A stretch of 64,000 nucleotides of DNA from Salvator merianae (taxonomy: Eukaryota > Chordata > Lepidosauria > Squamata > Teiidae). Below are positions 52,216 to 64,000 of the stretch, piece by piece; the first letter of the stretch is position 1; the number at the start of each line of letters is the position of its first letter. The DNA lies in the NCBI GenBank assembly GCA_003586115.2, contig QVOM02000090.1, positions 12,139,637 to 12,203,636 of the forward strand, written 5' to 3'. A program made the position numbers and the translations under genes. The notes under the pieces were generated by a model. It was not told where the DNA came from and did no database searches. It was given only the letters and a program-made list of their open reading frames with translations.

Positions 52216-53030
52216 GATATCTTCTTTTGACCTTGGGTCAGTTCTCTGCCTCTCAGCTCAACCTGATTTACAGGGTTGTGAGCATAAAATGGTGGGCAAG
52301 AGAATGGTGTCAACCACTTGACCTCTTTGGAAGAAAGGTGGACAGAGCTGCCTCAGATGACATTCTGTTATTTGTCGCTTGTTCTTTTAATGGAGAGCAA
52401 AAGCGTGAGTGACAGTATCTGGATTATAGAACAGATCAAACAAAGAGGAATGCTGTTCTTGCACTGAAACCCGGGCAGGCAGGAATCTAACAGATCAACA
52501 GATTCAATGCAAAAATCTTGTATCTGAAGAAGAAGGTTTGTGGCCAGTGAAACTTCTCAATTATCCCTAGAATCCTGTTTCTTTCTGCCATCCAGGTGTG
52601 CGTGCCACTGCTTGTATAAATGGTCTATGCAGGAGGAAAGGAACAGCACTTCGGAAGGAACCTTAAACCTTGTAGGAGTAGAAAAACAGACAAGTAGCCA
52701 GAGAATGGGATCCGTGAAAATGGATGGGCCCCTCCTACCCCTTTAAATCAGCTCCAATCGCAGTCCTGTCCCCAAACATGGCTAAGGGATTGGGCCAATA
52801 GGGAACTAGCTCCAGGGTTCCAGTGTCACAAAATGTTGCTAAATCCAAAAACCTTTCATGGCATTTTGCTGTCACATTAAGGTCACAGCTGTCACTGCAG
52901 TTTAGCAGCATAAATGCAGTGGGGCCGTAAAACAACACGCCTTGTCGAAATGCAGTGCATCGCAGATCTTCGGGACACTTTACTTGTCTCATTCCCCCAG
53001 CGTTGTAGACTCCAGTGGTGGTTGGGAGAG
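52216..53030. other. Intron stretch
   Basis: No gene or repeat family recognised. Confidence 0.4.
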
Positions 53031-53039
53031 GGGATCAAG

Positions 53040-53425
53040 ATTTCCCGAACCGGTTCAGGTTCAGCCTGGTTCAAATAGACCCAGGTGATTTGACCCGGTT
53101 TGAATTGAACCGAACCACCTCACTGCTGAGAAGGGGCTGGTTCAAATCGAACCAAATCAGGGGGTGTTCATTTGAATGGGTCAGACCAACTGGTTTGATC
53201 GAAACCAGTTTGACGTTGCCTACAATTGTCCTTAAAAAGGGCTTTCTCCAATGGATTTTTCCAGTTGGTTTTTTTTTTTTTTTAAATAAACAACTTCAGA
53301 CCTGTCTGAGGTTAGAGCCTGAACTTGGTTGAGTCTATTTGACTCAGTTCAAAGTCGAACTGATCATCATGTAGTTCAGTTCAGTTCGATTCAAACCAAT
53401 CCAATTTGTCGGCTTGGATTTATTT
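53040..53425. repeat. 'gaaccggttc'-rich repeat
   Basis: It is dense in GGTTCAAAT/ATTTGAACC-type words in both orientations, with a T homopolymer near 53,271-53,282. It resembles the 26.6-kb palindrome. It is probably a decayed MITE; the ends are not clear. Confidence 0.5.
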
Positions 53426-53429
53426 CGAA

Positions 53430-55042
53430 GAGTGGATTTTAGGCCAACCAGGGGGCATCATTTTTGCCCAGCGTATTATTCTAGGTACCCATGCAAAAGC
53501 ACACCATGCCCGTTGGCTGCCAGGGTATTTTGGCATCTTCTGTGAAAATCCAACAACTCCCCCAGGTGCTTCCGTAACTGAATAAAGCAGCCTAATCCCA
53601 ACTACTGTTTACTTGGAAGCCCCATTGTTCTTGCTTATCAGGCCTGTGGCCAAAAACCACACCGAACACTGGAAGCTTGTGAAAATTCAGGGGTTGGGAG
53701 GGAGAGCAGAACTCTAAAGGGGAACTAACATTTGTATCATTCTGTATGAAAGTTGGAAACTGCTGTACGTTGTTCAGGGCAAGAGGGATATTCTTCTTGA
53801 GGAGCTCTAAATAATGCCATGAGCCCAGTGGGATTTGATTTAATCTCTTGCTAAGGGACTGTGCAGAATTTGATAAAAACAGAAGTCCCTCTGGGACGAA
53901 TAGCAAAGGAAAGGTGCCTCCAGAGCACAGCTAGTTTGCTCCTTCCAGACATAGGAAGTGAATTGTTCTATTTCCAGCATCACAGTCTAATTCCGCTGTC
54001 AGTCCAGGTGGCTTCAATAACTTGGATTGAAGTGGGTAGGGTGGCTTCTAGATTTTTTTGGCCACGAGAAGCTACACGAATCAGGCAAACCTTGGGTCCT
54101 TCACTACTTTAGGGGGGCTCAAGAGAGACCTTCTTGAGCATAGACACCCCAGGCCTCCACTGGAGAAGTTTCCACTTTCATCCGAAGCACTTGGAAATAG
54201 GCACCGCTCAAGAAATCCCTCTTTTGGACTACATTGCCCAGGGTCCTTAGCTACAGCTGGCATGGCTAAGGTTTGGGGAGTTGGAGTTTTTAGAGAAATT
54301 TGGATGTACCCTTGCAGGAGCACACATTGTTTGGATTTCCAAGAGACCTGTGGATTTCTGTGCATGCTGATGGATTTGACATTCACTTCGCAGCCTGCAT
54401 TTGGCAAGCTCTGGAGAAGAAATCTGTGTCATGCGTAACCTTTTAGCCGCAGACGAGAGGGGATGTGAGGGAGCAGGGAATGATGTGATATGGGAGTGGC
54501 TCTTCTTTCCCCTTTAATGGTTGTTTACGCTCTCCTCTGACCACCCTATAATTTCTCCATCTGCCGCCCTCTCTCTTTCGGCAGCAACACAGTCCAGCCC
54601 TTTTTCATGTGCTTCTGGGGACCACAAAGAACAGCGACGGACATAGCACTAAAACTTGCAGATGTTCCAGAGTTCGGAGCAGGAAACAGGCCTGCTCATT
54701 TTTCCACAGCTCAGGGCCAAAATCTGCATGAGGGACAGAGCAGTGAGAACAACAGAATTAGCTGGAACGAGAGATTTGTCTTTTAGGGTGCCAATTCCCG
54801 TGTTCTCCGGGGAAGGGACAAAGCAAGATAGATGAAGAGATGGTAGCAGTGGCTGTGGTAGAAATTGCCCTCCAAATTGCCCACTGTGGAAGGAAAGGTT
54901 GTAATCAAGGGGCGCTGAATTTTTGCTGCCCTAATCTTATTCTGGCACCATAAGAGCAAAAACTGTGCTATACAAAACCTTGTCTTACGAGGGTGACTGT
55001 GCTAATCAACCGGCCATCCTGGGCGTGTTGTAGTGGCTATTT
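53430..55042. other. Intron stretch
   Basis: 54,230-54,280 has a short palindrome-like 'ggactacattgcccagggtc' patch. No gene recognised. Confidence 0.4.
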
Positions 55043-55240
55043 GTTGTTGTTGGGTACCTCTGAATTGTAACTGACTCCTGGATGATTGCATGGGCGCCTC
55101 TGTGCAGTTTTCTTGGCAGGGATGCAGAAGTGGTTTGCCATTGCCTACTTCCAGGGAGAGACTGGGGATCGAACCGGCAACCCTCTGCTTTCCAGGCACT
55201 TTGCTCTACCGCTGTCCTACCGCCAACCTCCCGGGCCTAT
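55043..55240 (-). mobile_element. tRNA-derived SINE (antisense), near full
   Basis: The plus strand begins with the reversed tail 'ttgttgttgttgggtacctc'. It has the reversed body 'agtggtttgccattgcctac', the reversed B box GGATCGAACC (55,166-55,175) and the reversed tRNA head 'ttgctctaccgctgtcctac'. Same family as 3,299 and 57,191. Confidence 0.8.
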
Positions 55241-57190
55241 TTAGTTGCCATCACTTCGGCCTGAGCATCTTTTCATAAACCATCTGGGCTGCCCTTGGGA
55301 CTTTTACTTAATGAAGCGGCTCCTTGCCAAAGACAGACCTTGCTGGACCTTTTGGGGAGGGTCAGGCTGCATGAGCATCCTCCCATGCCAAAGGATTGCA
55401 GGATAATCGCGAGATTAGAATGTCCCCTTATTGGCTTTTCCTTTCGCTGCTGCCAAGGCTGACATGTTATAAAACAAGCTGCGTCTGCTGAACAGGACTT
55501 GGCTGGCATCGCTGAACCCCCTGCGCCCAGCTATGTTGATGGCAGAGCGAACAGTTGGCTTGATAGACAGCCAATATAGACTCCCAGAGCATCAGGCCGG
55601 GGAAAACAAAGATGTGCGAAGCGAAGAGGGGAAGCGGAGTGAAAAGAACAAATTTCGGGAAACGGGCGGGAGACACCGGAATGCAGTTAAGCCAAAAGTT
55701 CTGCGCCTCACCGGGCTTTCAATTTCGCTAGGGCTGAGCGAGAAGCCCGCTTGAACCGCCTCCTCTGTTTCCTTCCCGTAAAACGATCGCTAGCTGGGGG
55801 GAAAATTGGGCAATAATTCCACGTTCCCTCTCCTTCCTTTCTTCCTTTCTTGAGGACAGGATGATGCTGCGTAGCCGAAGCGAGTGTGCAAACAGGAAGG
55901 TGTGTGTTCGCTCGCTGTGATGATTAACGTGGAAATTAAGCCCTGCTGACTCCAGTGGTGTTGCCTTCCATGCAAGTGTTTGAAGTGCAAGTGGCGGACG
56001 CCCTGCGCTGACTCCACACAGCAGGGGAAGATGTGGGTGGTAGAGAGAAACCCAGCATTCCCCCTTGCCAAGGCCCACCAGCCAGGCTGGGATTCCCCCA
56101 GTATAGATTCACCTACAGGCAAGATTCAGGCAGCATTAGAAGGATGGAAACTTCTGGGAGCTTGCCACAAGCAGACCTTCTCTCTCTCTCTCTTCCTTCC
56201 TCTCTTCCTTTCTCTCGTTCTTTTTCTTCCTCCCTCCCTCCCTTCCTTAATGTCGGCCATTCCTATGGGCTCCAGAATGGATGGTTCGATAGGCAAAAGA
56301 TGATGGCTTCCACCTTCTTTCTCTTGGTTAGCCTCCAAGGTGCTACTGGACCCCCTGGCTTTCTGATTCAGACTAACACGGCTACGTTTTGGAATTCTAC
56401 TGCCATGATGTAGAGGTGACTCTCATATGCTGCAGGTCAAATCCGTCCCAGCCCAGAGGTGTGATATTGCAGTCTGTGGGAGAAATGGGCTGGGTTTCCT
56501 GTGCAGCGGCACCTTGAATCCCAATAGCTTCCCCCTCTAGACTTGCAGAGAGGGAGACCAATTCCTCACTGATGCCAAAGCACAACCCACGTCAGTGGCG
56601 TTTTTAGCTGTGGGTCCCCAGCTCCAGTTTTGCATCCAAATCAATTGCTCCTGCGTTCAGTTGCGCTATACCTGGTGTTGCTGTAGAACCAACCAACAGC
56701 TATAGGAAGGGCTGACAGCACTAAACCTAGGGTCAACAACAATGATAAATCATAACCCGGTTTGGTGCAGGAGTCTTCTCATGCCATTGGATGGAAAAAG
56801 CAGATCTAATTTACCTAATTGCACCAAGCTGGTATTCTGCAGTCTGTCCAAAGAGATAAGAGAGATCAGCAAACCTGCCGACAGTTGAGAAGTGGCCCGT
56901 TGCGCAGTGCATTGGATTCAGCACAATTTTAACCGTGTCCTCCGTCCTCTGTTTCATCCAGCCAGACTGCTTCCTGATAAATTTAGCCTGCTGACCTGAC
57001 CGAAATCCTGTGACACCCTTGCCTTAATGGCAGCAATCAATAGCACACGCCGTCAGCCGCTTGAAGGATGTCTTGCTTCTAATAAGAGCTTCCTTACTAG
57101 AAAGCAAGGCTGGGCTGGGTTATCTTATTGTCTTACAGTAATGAGTATACGGCTCTTTAAATACACCCTAGTAGGGCCGGTGGAGTGGGG
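55241..57190. other. Intron stretch
   Basis: A pyrimidine-rich simple tract lies at about 56,179-56,248. No gene recognised. 55.44-55.76 kb is moderately GC-rich and unassigned. Confidence 0.4.
56179..56248. repeat. (TC)n/(TTCC)n low-complexity tract
   Basis: Mixed CT, TTCC and CTCC units over about 70 bp. Confidence 0.85.
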
Positions 57191-57272
57191 GCTGTTGCTC
57201 GGTGGTAGAGCAAAAGGCCTGGAAAGCAGAGGGTTGCAGGTTCAAACCCCAGCCTCTCCCAGGAACAGGCAA
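57191..57272 (+). mobile_element. tRNA-derived SINE head
   Basis: An A-box region 'ctcggtggtagagc' and B box GGTTCAAACCC (57,239-57,249) are followed by 'cctctcccaggaacaggca'. The copy ends where the tetranucleotide array begins, so the microsatellite probably grew in the SINE body. Confidence 0.8.
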
Positions 57273-58330
<1,058 letters not shown>

Positions 58331-59670
58331 CAACCCCCCCCATACTGGGTACATGACATAGATTTTCCGTAATTAATCTTCAGGAGGGAAAAATATAACA
58401 ATGTGTTCTTTGTAGCATCTGGAGTTCATAGCTGGAGGTTATGATAAGGCTTCTGTCTTGAAAGCTAAATGCCTTAGAATCAGCACGCATTAGGGTGTTT
58501 GCAAACACACTCTTTTTCCCCATCAGGAGACACTCTCACACTTTCCGCCTTAGAATGGGGTAATTATCCCATTATAAGGTGGACTGGACCACACGATTTA
58601 GTGCTCCACAGGTAGCCATGATCGGGAGCACCTGTAGGCTGCCCCTGGTCATGCGGGCCTCCGTGAGGTGCAGACACACTTAGCTAGTGAGCGCCCCTGG
58701 TGCGCTCTAGTTTAAAAAGGCCCTAAAGGTCCCATGATCCTTAGCCAAACCTTTGGCTTAGTCTCATGGGAAATGTAGTTCCCCAAAAGGAAACGTGCCT
58801 AAACTCTGGTGCTAGTAAGAGATGTTTAGGAAGGAACGAAGGCGAATGTGTCCTGGTTGTATGTAAATGCCAATTAAGTAAAATGCGTCATGAGGGGAAA
58901 GACTCCAAAAACAATCAGCCCTCCAAAGTTAGGGCTCTGAATTAGGGTTCTATATAATTTTTAGGGGGGCAGGTTGCCTTCTGCATCCTCTGCTCCCTCC
59001 CCTCTTGCACCTTTCCGTTTGCCAGATGAGTTCAGAGCAGCTGTCGAAAGTTGGAGCCGCTCTGCGTGACGCACTTCCAACTCCCCTTGGCTTTTTAATG
59101 ATGTTTAACCACAAACAATGGTAGACGCTGAGTCTCTGGCTAACAATTTTAGTGGGGGTGTGCACTGCCTGGCTGAAAGCGATACTGCTGAATGTGCTGG
59201 AAAATGCTTTCTTGCCTTTGTGCGTTCAAATAACAGCAACCAAAACTGCTTTCAGTTAGGCCTAGTGTTCCGTCCCCTGCTTTCAAACATTTGTTGGGTT
59301 TCTTGCAAGAGCTGCTATTGTTGCTCGAATACAACTGATGTCAAGCCCTGGGAGGAAATATCTGCAAGGCGTCCAGCTGTTAGGAGAGCACAGTGGGCCA
59401 TTTCTGCAGGGAGGCTTCTCCTGGACTGGGGAGACTGCTCCAATCCCTGCCTATTTTTGCAGGTGCCGGCCAGGGCTTTTTGGGATGGGTGCCCAGGAGC
59501 TGCTTCCAGATGCCTGGCCAAAACAGAGTCAGGCTTGGTGTACCAGCCTATGGCAGCTTGCTGGCCGTGGACTGGTATACCAAAGTAGTCCGCTTGTGAA
59601 GGCCTTTAATGAGGTCTACCAGGGGGGTGGGGCCATTTTGTCGCTGTTATGTCACTCCATAGCTCCATCT
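58331..59670. other. Intron stretch with MITE-like hairpins
   Basis: A hairpin around 'ccgccttagaatggggtaat' and 'tatcccattataaggtgg' (about 58,545-58,585) resembles the subterminal hairpin of the 47.09-kb element. A second one lies at about 58,735-58,785 (cccatgatccttagccaaac / tggcttagtctcatggg). No gene recognised. Confidence 0.45.
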
Positions 59671-59672
59671 TG

Positions 59673-60125
59673 TGCAGACCCGTTCGCACTTTCGTGCTAG
59701 TGAGCATCCAGACTTTGTGGAGGCCCTAGCATGTGGGAGCATCTGCAGATGTTCCTGAGCACTCTGAGAGGTAGGCAGCTAAATCACTGTCCACAGCTGT
59801 ACCGGGAGCAGCTGGACTGCTCCCGGTTAGCAGCGTTTGCCCCTGATTCAGGGTGAGAACTCTGCAGGCCACCGTGTGGAGCGGCTCTGGCTGCACAGTT
59901 GTGGACCGCATCCCCAGTTGCCATGGCAGCAGCCAGATGTTTCTGTGGCCACTGCCGTGGTGGGCAGGTCGGCATTTGAACTACGAGTCCTGGAAACCCA
60001 GCGCTTGGGCGTACCAGCAACACTGGAGCTCCCAGTTGCCCACTCCTGTGTGCAAATGGAGCAGCTTTGCACGCCCTGTGAACCAGTCCACCAGCTGTGT
60101 GTGGAAAGGACCTTGGTAGCGGGTT
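59673..60125. mobile_element. Nonautonomous DNA element, inverse copy of the 47.09-kb family
   Basis: It starts GACCCGTTCGCACTTTCGTG. Then 'agctaaatcactgtccacag' and 'agcagctggactgctcccgg' match the reverse complement of 47,094-47,520. The rest is diverged and the far end is uncertain. Confidence 0.65.
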
Positions 60126-60379
60126 CATAAGGGAAGAAGGAGCAGATGTGGGAAGAGCTGAGTAGCTGAAAACCTGGACGTTCTTCTCTTATTCCTCCAT
60201 GCATATATTTGCTGAGAGTGACCTGATGGTTGCATAACCCAGTGGGATGATGCGGACAGTTTTTGCGTGGGTTTGCACCGAACTGCTGCCTTAACCCTCA
60301 TTCGCATGGATGAGCAACTGGGCACTTTGTGGGCGGAGGAATTGGCTTGTTTCCATCTTGTTTTGACCCCCGGCAGCCA

Positions 60380-60480
60380 AAGCATTTGTGGGTATGCCGT
60401 AGCCTGTGCTTGCACGCGGATGGCAGGCCCCTGTTCCGGGATATAATCCAGAATGAGGCCCTCTGCTGACAGGGCCTTAG
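60380..60480. mobile_element. Half copy of the 45.4-kb palindromic MITE
   Basis: 'tgttccgggatataatccag' and 'aatgaggcc' match the right arm of the 45,418-45,630 element. Confidence 0.5.
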
Positions 60481-61335
60481 GTACTGCATTCTGTGTGTGC
60501 TTTTGCCCTCCATTTGCGTTATCTGGAGGGACAGCCGTATGCCACTCACCGTGGGCATTCTCCCTTTAACTCTGGAGCTTCTGGGTTCCGTTTCAAGAGG
60601 CCTGGGGGGGGGGGCTCATTCATCTTTATTCTGTTCGGCAGAGCATTTGTTCAGCAAATGTGCTTCTGAGGCCATTCTTTTGCACAGAACGCCCCCAGCT
60701 CATCCGCCATGAATCTTATATATGTGCCTCCTGATCTCCCCACCCTGCTAGCTGCAAATCGGCTAGAGATTTAAATTAGGAACACCTTCCTTTCACTGCA
60801 CGACTGAGCTCGCGGCATCTGTAATCCTGCGGCAATAGAGGAACCGAGCCGCAGGCAAGGTGGCTCGGCTAACCGTGCGGCTGGGGGACATCGGAGCCTG
60901 GAGCAATGTGGAAAGGACCACAGTCAGGGTGCGGGTCTTTTAATACCGTTTTTTGGGGGGAGGAAGGGAAACAGAGAACTTGGAAGGGGTAGAAAGAGGA
61001 AAAAACAAGCTTGCTCCCTTCCTCCCCCCTCCCCACATTTTTCTCCCCAGGAGAACGAAAGCAAAGCAACCTCCCAGCTGTCCATGCCATTTGCATACTA
61101 AACATGAACCGAACTAACATTGCGACAATCCATGTGCGCCCGTTTCCCTAAAACCCAGCGGAGAGGTTTTGGCCAGCTGATATTGCAGTGGAAGAAGGAA
61201 GGCAACTTAAGCAAAGTAGAAAATAAAGAATAAAAAGCAGCAACATGGCAGACTCTGCCCCCTGAGTGTATATTCGCCATTCAAATACGAATCGTGTGTG
61301 GCCACGTTTGAGCACAATTTCCCTCTTTATTTATT
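60481..61335. other. Intron stretch
   Basis: G-run at about 60,605-60,613. No gene or repeat family recognised. Confidence 0.4.
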
Positions 61336-61339
61336 TGCA

Positions 61340-61690
61340 TTTTTATCTTCCCCCCCCCTCCCCAAAATACCCAAAGGTCTCAGAGCAGGTTACAACAATA
61401 AAAAACAGAGCGTAAAAGGCTCACAATAAAGCAGTAGCAGTGCCAGAAAATGGGGCGGGAAAGCTGTGTCTATAGCCAAAGCCAAGAGTAAATAGGTGCA
61501 TCTTCACTGCTCTCCTAAAGATGTAAAGTGAACATGCCTGATGCACCTCAAGGGGAAGAGAGCTCCACAGTCTGGGGACCACCCCTAAAAAGCCCCTATC
61601 CTGGGTGCCTGCCCCTTGAGCTCCTGAAGATGATGGTACAACCAGGAGGGCCTCCTCTGCAGATCTTAAGAACCCCAAGACCATTGGGCA
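61340..61690 (-). mobile_element. L2-like LINE 3' end (antisense)
   Basis: On the plus strand it runs 'caaaggtctcagagcaggtt', 'agtaaataggtgcatcttca', 'ctccacagtctggggaccac' and 'ctgcagatcttaagaac'. This is the reverse of the 37,060-37,375 copy. Confidence 0.7.
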
Positions 61691-62320
61691 AGTGATACAG
61701 GGGCAGCTGCAGGGATCTTGAGGCCCTTGGCAAAAATTATATATCTGGTCCCTTGGCCTTGCTTCCCTTCCGTAGTGCCAGAGATTGTGGCTGCTGCCTC
61801 ATTTGGAAAGAGTCCCACGGCTGGCTAAAACACCAGAGAGATCCAACCCTGCAAAGAGAGATGTCGCTTCTTTCATTACCTTCCTCGCCCTATTCCTTCT
61901 GAACAAACAGTAGCTCCTGGATGAGATTGAGACGTGGCCCTTCTGACAACCAGCTGTAATTAATATCTTCCGTGCCCTCTGAGCCTTAAGTAGTTCTTTT
62001 GTTTCTCTGCGAGGAGAAAGGCTGCACATCTCTGCTGCTGTGCTTAATTATTTCCTCCAGGCCTTTTGCAGAAAGGTGGCTTCTATTAGGATTTAATGTC
62101 CCTCCTCCCCGCCCCGTGCTCCCCCCAGCAGTGTGCGTGGCAAGGAGGTGCAGCTAACAGCCTGGAACAGCATCACAGCAAAGACACACACCCTCTGTTA
62201 TGTTCCAGGGTTTGCTCTCTTGCCATCTCCATTTATAAATATACCTTGCCCACTGGTTTCTGTTGGAGAGGAAGGATGTCCATGTTCAGCAGGTTATTAA
62301 AAGGAGGTGCTGTAAATGCT
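61691..62320. other. Intron stretch, low-repeat
   Basis: Contains two TAATTA-like cores (at about 61,955 and 62,045). No gene recognised. Confidence 0.4.
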
Positions 62321-62394
62321 GAGCTAGAATACCCATGCTTTATTCCAGAATATCCAAATATAGTGGAACAAGCAAGCAATGTCTGGATACAGCC
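62321..62394. mobile_element. Half copy of the 'tctggatgcagc' MITE
   Basis: 'gagctagaatacccatgctt', 'tattccagaatatccaaata' and 'caatgtctggatacagcc' match the right arm of the 29,827-29,964 element. Confidence 0.7.
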
Positions 62395-62571
62395 TATTTC
62401 TCTGCAGATATTTCACCACCAGAACTAGGTAGCATCTTCAGGGTGAGGTTTCTTCTTTGGTTGGTAACAGTAGTATAAATAGTATCCATAGATAGTCTCT
62501 ACTGGATGCTATTTATACCACCAACCTTGTACCACCTAGTTCTAGTGGTGAAATATCCATAGAGAAAAATA
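62395..62571. repeat. 177-bp palindrome
   Basis: 'TATTTCTCTGCAGATATTTC' and 'ACCACCAGAACTAGGT' on the left are mirrored by 'ACCACCTAGTTCTAGTGGTG' and 'AAATATCCATAGAGAAAAAT' on the right. An inner pair (ggttggtaacagtagtataa / ttataccaccaacc) also folds. It abuts a MITE half copy. Confidence 0.78.
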
Positions 62572-62579
62572 CCAAGCTA

Positions 62580-64000
62580 AGAGAAAAATCTATGCACTTA
62601 CCTGTCATGGTCTGCTCTAAGTGGTCCAGTACACAAAGTCCATCCCAAGGTGGGACGGATTGCTCCAGGACCAGAACGTATCCACCTGCATTGGGACAAT
62701 TGTTTTCATGTTAGCCTCTGTGCTGGCACCAGCTTCAAATCTGGTGTGGGTGACCTCCGAAACCTCCAAAAACCAGGACAATTGTGCCACCAAAATGGGT
62801 GCCCTGTGGTAAGATAGACAATGGAGGTGTGCTGTCATCCTGCCTCTGTGGTCCTGTATACCACCAGCTGGTATGCTGGTAGACCTTGAAAAAGAGGTCT
62901 ACAGGTAGACTAGACCAGGACATCATTCTGAGCACCACAGTCTGGTCTACACTCTGTCCTGTGTGGATGGACCGTACTAGGAGGGAGTGGAGTAGTCAAA
63001 AGAGGTCCCTGAAGTGGACCATGATTTGGTCCAATAGTAAGGGCAGAAATGGCTAATGATGGAATTGCAAATGTTCTCCATGATACAAGGTGAAGCCAAC
63101 TGCCTAGAAGGCAGGAGGTTGCAGGCCTGATCCACACCTTCTGCCTGGAAAAAGGTATATGGCAAATTGCTTCCATATCCTTGCCAAGAAAACTGCACCA
63201 ATGCTTCCAGGTACGCAGGTATTCACCGGGAGCGGAGCTCAGCTTAAGAGCATCTTCACCTTAGTTGTGGGGGGGAATATAAACTAGGAAATTGTCTATC
63301 AGCAGTGAACAGCTGTGTGTCGGCCTTGCAATTCAGTGAGCCCCAATCTCCCCTGCTGTGCTAAAATGTATTTCTATGCAAATTGTACCCCTCCTTTCTA
63401 AATTAGTATGCATGAGTGCTGTGCAAATGGGAACCTTCTTTGTCTTTTCCCATTGATATACCCCCCCTACTCTATTCACTAAGGATGAGCTACAGGGTCC
63501 TTCTACTAGTGCAAAAATAATTATGCACTAAATGTGCAAAAATAATTATGACCCTTGCCTGATTAAAGATGCTTTCATAGAATATTTACGTGAGTTTCAG
63601 TCAATTAACTGGACATCTTCTGTGGAATTTTTTAAAGTTTTTTTTTTTAAATGAGAATTGTAACATTTACAAGAGCTCAGACATCTATACATTAGGATAT
63701 ACAATATGATATCAATATAGGTGATGTATAACCAAAAGGAAAGAAAAGGAATAAAAAGTGTTAAAAAACATTAAGAGTAATAACATGTTTGGTTCAGGCA
63801 CTGTATTCTTATACGTATATATTATTTATGTTTAAGGCTTTTACGTAGAAGTGAGATTTTTTAAAAAACGTATCTCTTTCTTGTACAGATCCTTTGTTCA
63901 TTTTATCTTAAAGAAACAATAGCAAGCATTTTGCCAAATTTTCAGCCTTGTCTAGTCATCTTTTCAAGAAAAGGTCATTTTAGTATTAATCTAGTAATTT
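62580..64000. other. End of window, intron stretch
   Basis: Holds a SINE piece (63,085-63,200) and, from about 63,640, AT-rich sequence after a T homopolymer that may be a LINE tail. No exon found. Confidence 0.45.
63085..63200 (+). mobile_element. tRNA-SINE fragment
   Basis: 'ggaggttgcaggcctgatcc', 'tatatggcaaattgcttcca' and 'ccttgccaagaaaactgcac' match the SINE at 3,299-3,443. Confidence 0.6.

Noticed and set aside
61421..61684. 87-codon minus-strand frame with a protein-like look
   Set aside because: The same conceptual words recur at 5.8, 7.5, 21.8 and 37.1 kb. It is the L2-like repeat tail, not a gene.

Overview
The window comes from a vertebrate nuclear genome, very probably a squamate reptile (lizard or snake). 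Its genes are spliced, with GT-AG introns and CpG-rich promoters, and their protein sequences are vertebrate. The interspersed repeats fit squamates: BovB-type RTE LINE pieces, CR1/L3-like LINE 3' ends, tRNA-derived SINEs, L2-like LINE ends and many short inverted-repeat DNA transposons. I cannot name the species.

Three genes are supported, in the order and orientation of human 22q11.2. (1) TRMT2A, minus strand, about 1.0-9.2 kb. All 11 coding exons were read by eye, with consistent splice sites and phases and a predicted 635-residue product; it encodes the tRNA uracil-5-methyltransferase homologue A. (2) RANBP1, plus strand, 9,751-18,623 coding. All 6 coding exons are present and predict 209 residues of a Ran-binding protein. 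The two genes are head to head across a CpG island holding NRF1-like, CRE-like and GC-box motifs. (3) ZDHHC8, plus strand. Only coding exon 1 (24,611-24,714) is inside the window. Exon 2 was not found, so everything from 24,715 to 64,000 is best read as its first intron, more than 39 kb long.

Layout: 1-1.0 kb, flank beyond the TRMT2A 3' end. 1.0-9.1 kb, TRMT2A. 9.1-9.75 kb, divergent promoter. 9.75-18.9 kb, RANBP1. 18.9-24.5 kb, intergenic and ZDHHC8 promoter/5'UTR. 24.7-64 kb, ZDHHC8 intron 1. The intron is dominated by decayed transposons, palindromic MITEs and tandem repeats, including a roughly 1.06-kb higher-order tetranucleotide array at 57.27-58.33 kb. A few low-repeat stretches could be conserved regulatory DNA.

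The three genes do not form one pathway. TRMT2A modifies tRNA, RANBP1 supports the Ran GTPase transport cycle, and ZDHHC8 palmitoylates proteins. They are linked by ancient synteny and, for the first two, by a shared promoter. I found no RNA gene, CRISPR array, viral gene or new multigene system. The more notable observations are a hAT MITE family (one copy with a perfect 8-bp target duplication), several hairpin MITE families, an overlapping uORF at the ZDHHC8 start, a NAGNAG acceptor in RANBP1, and BovB copies of a lineage known for horizontal transfer.
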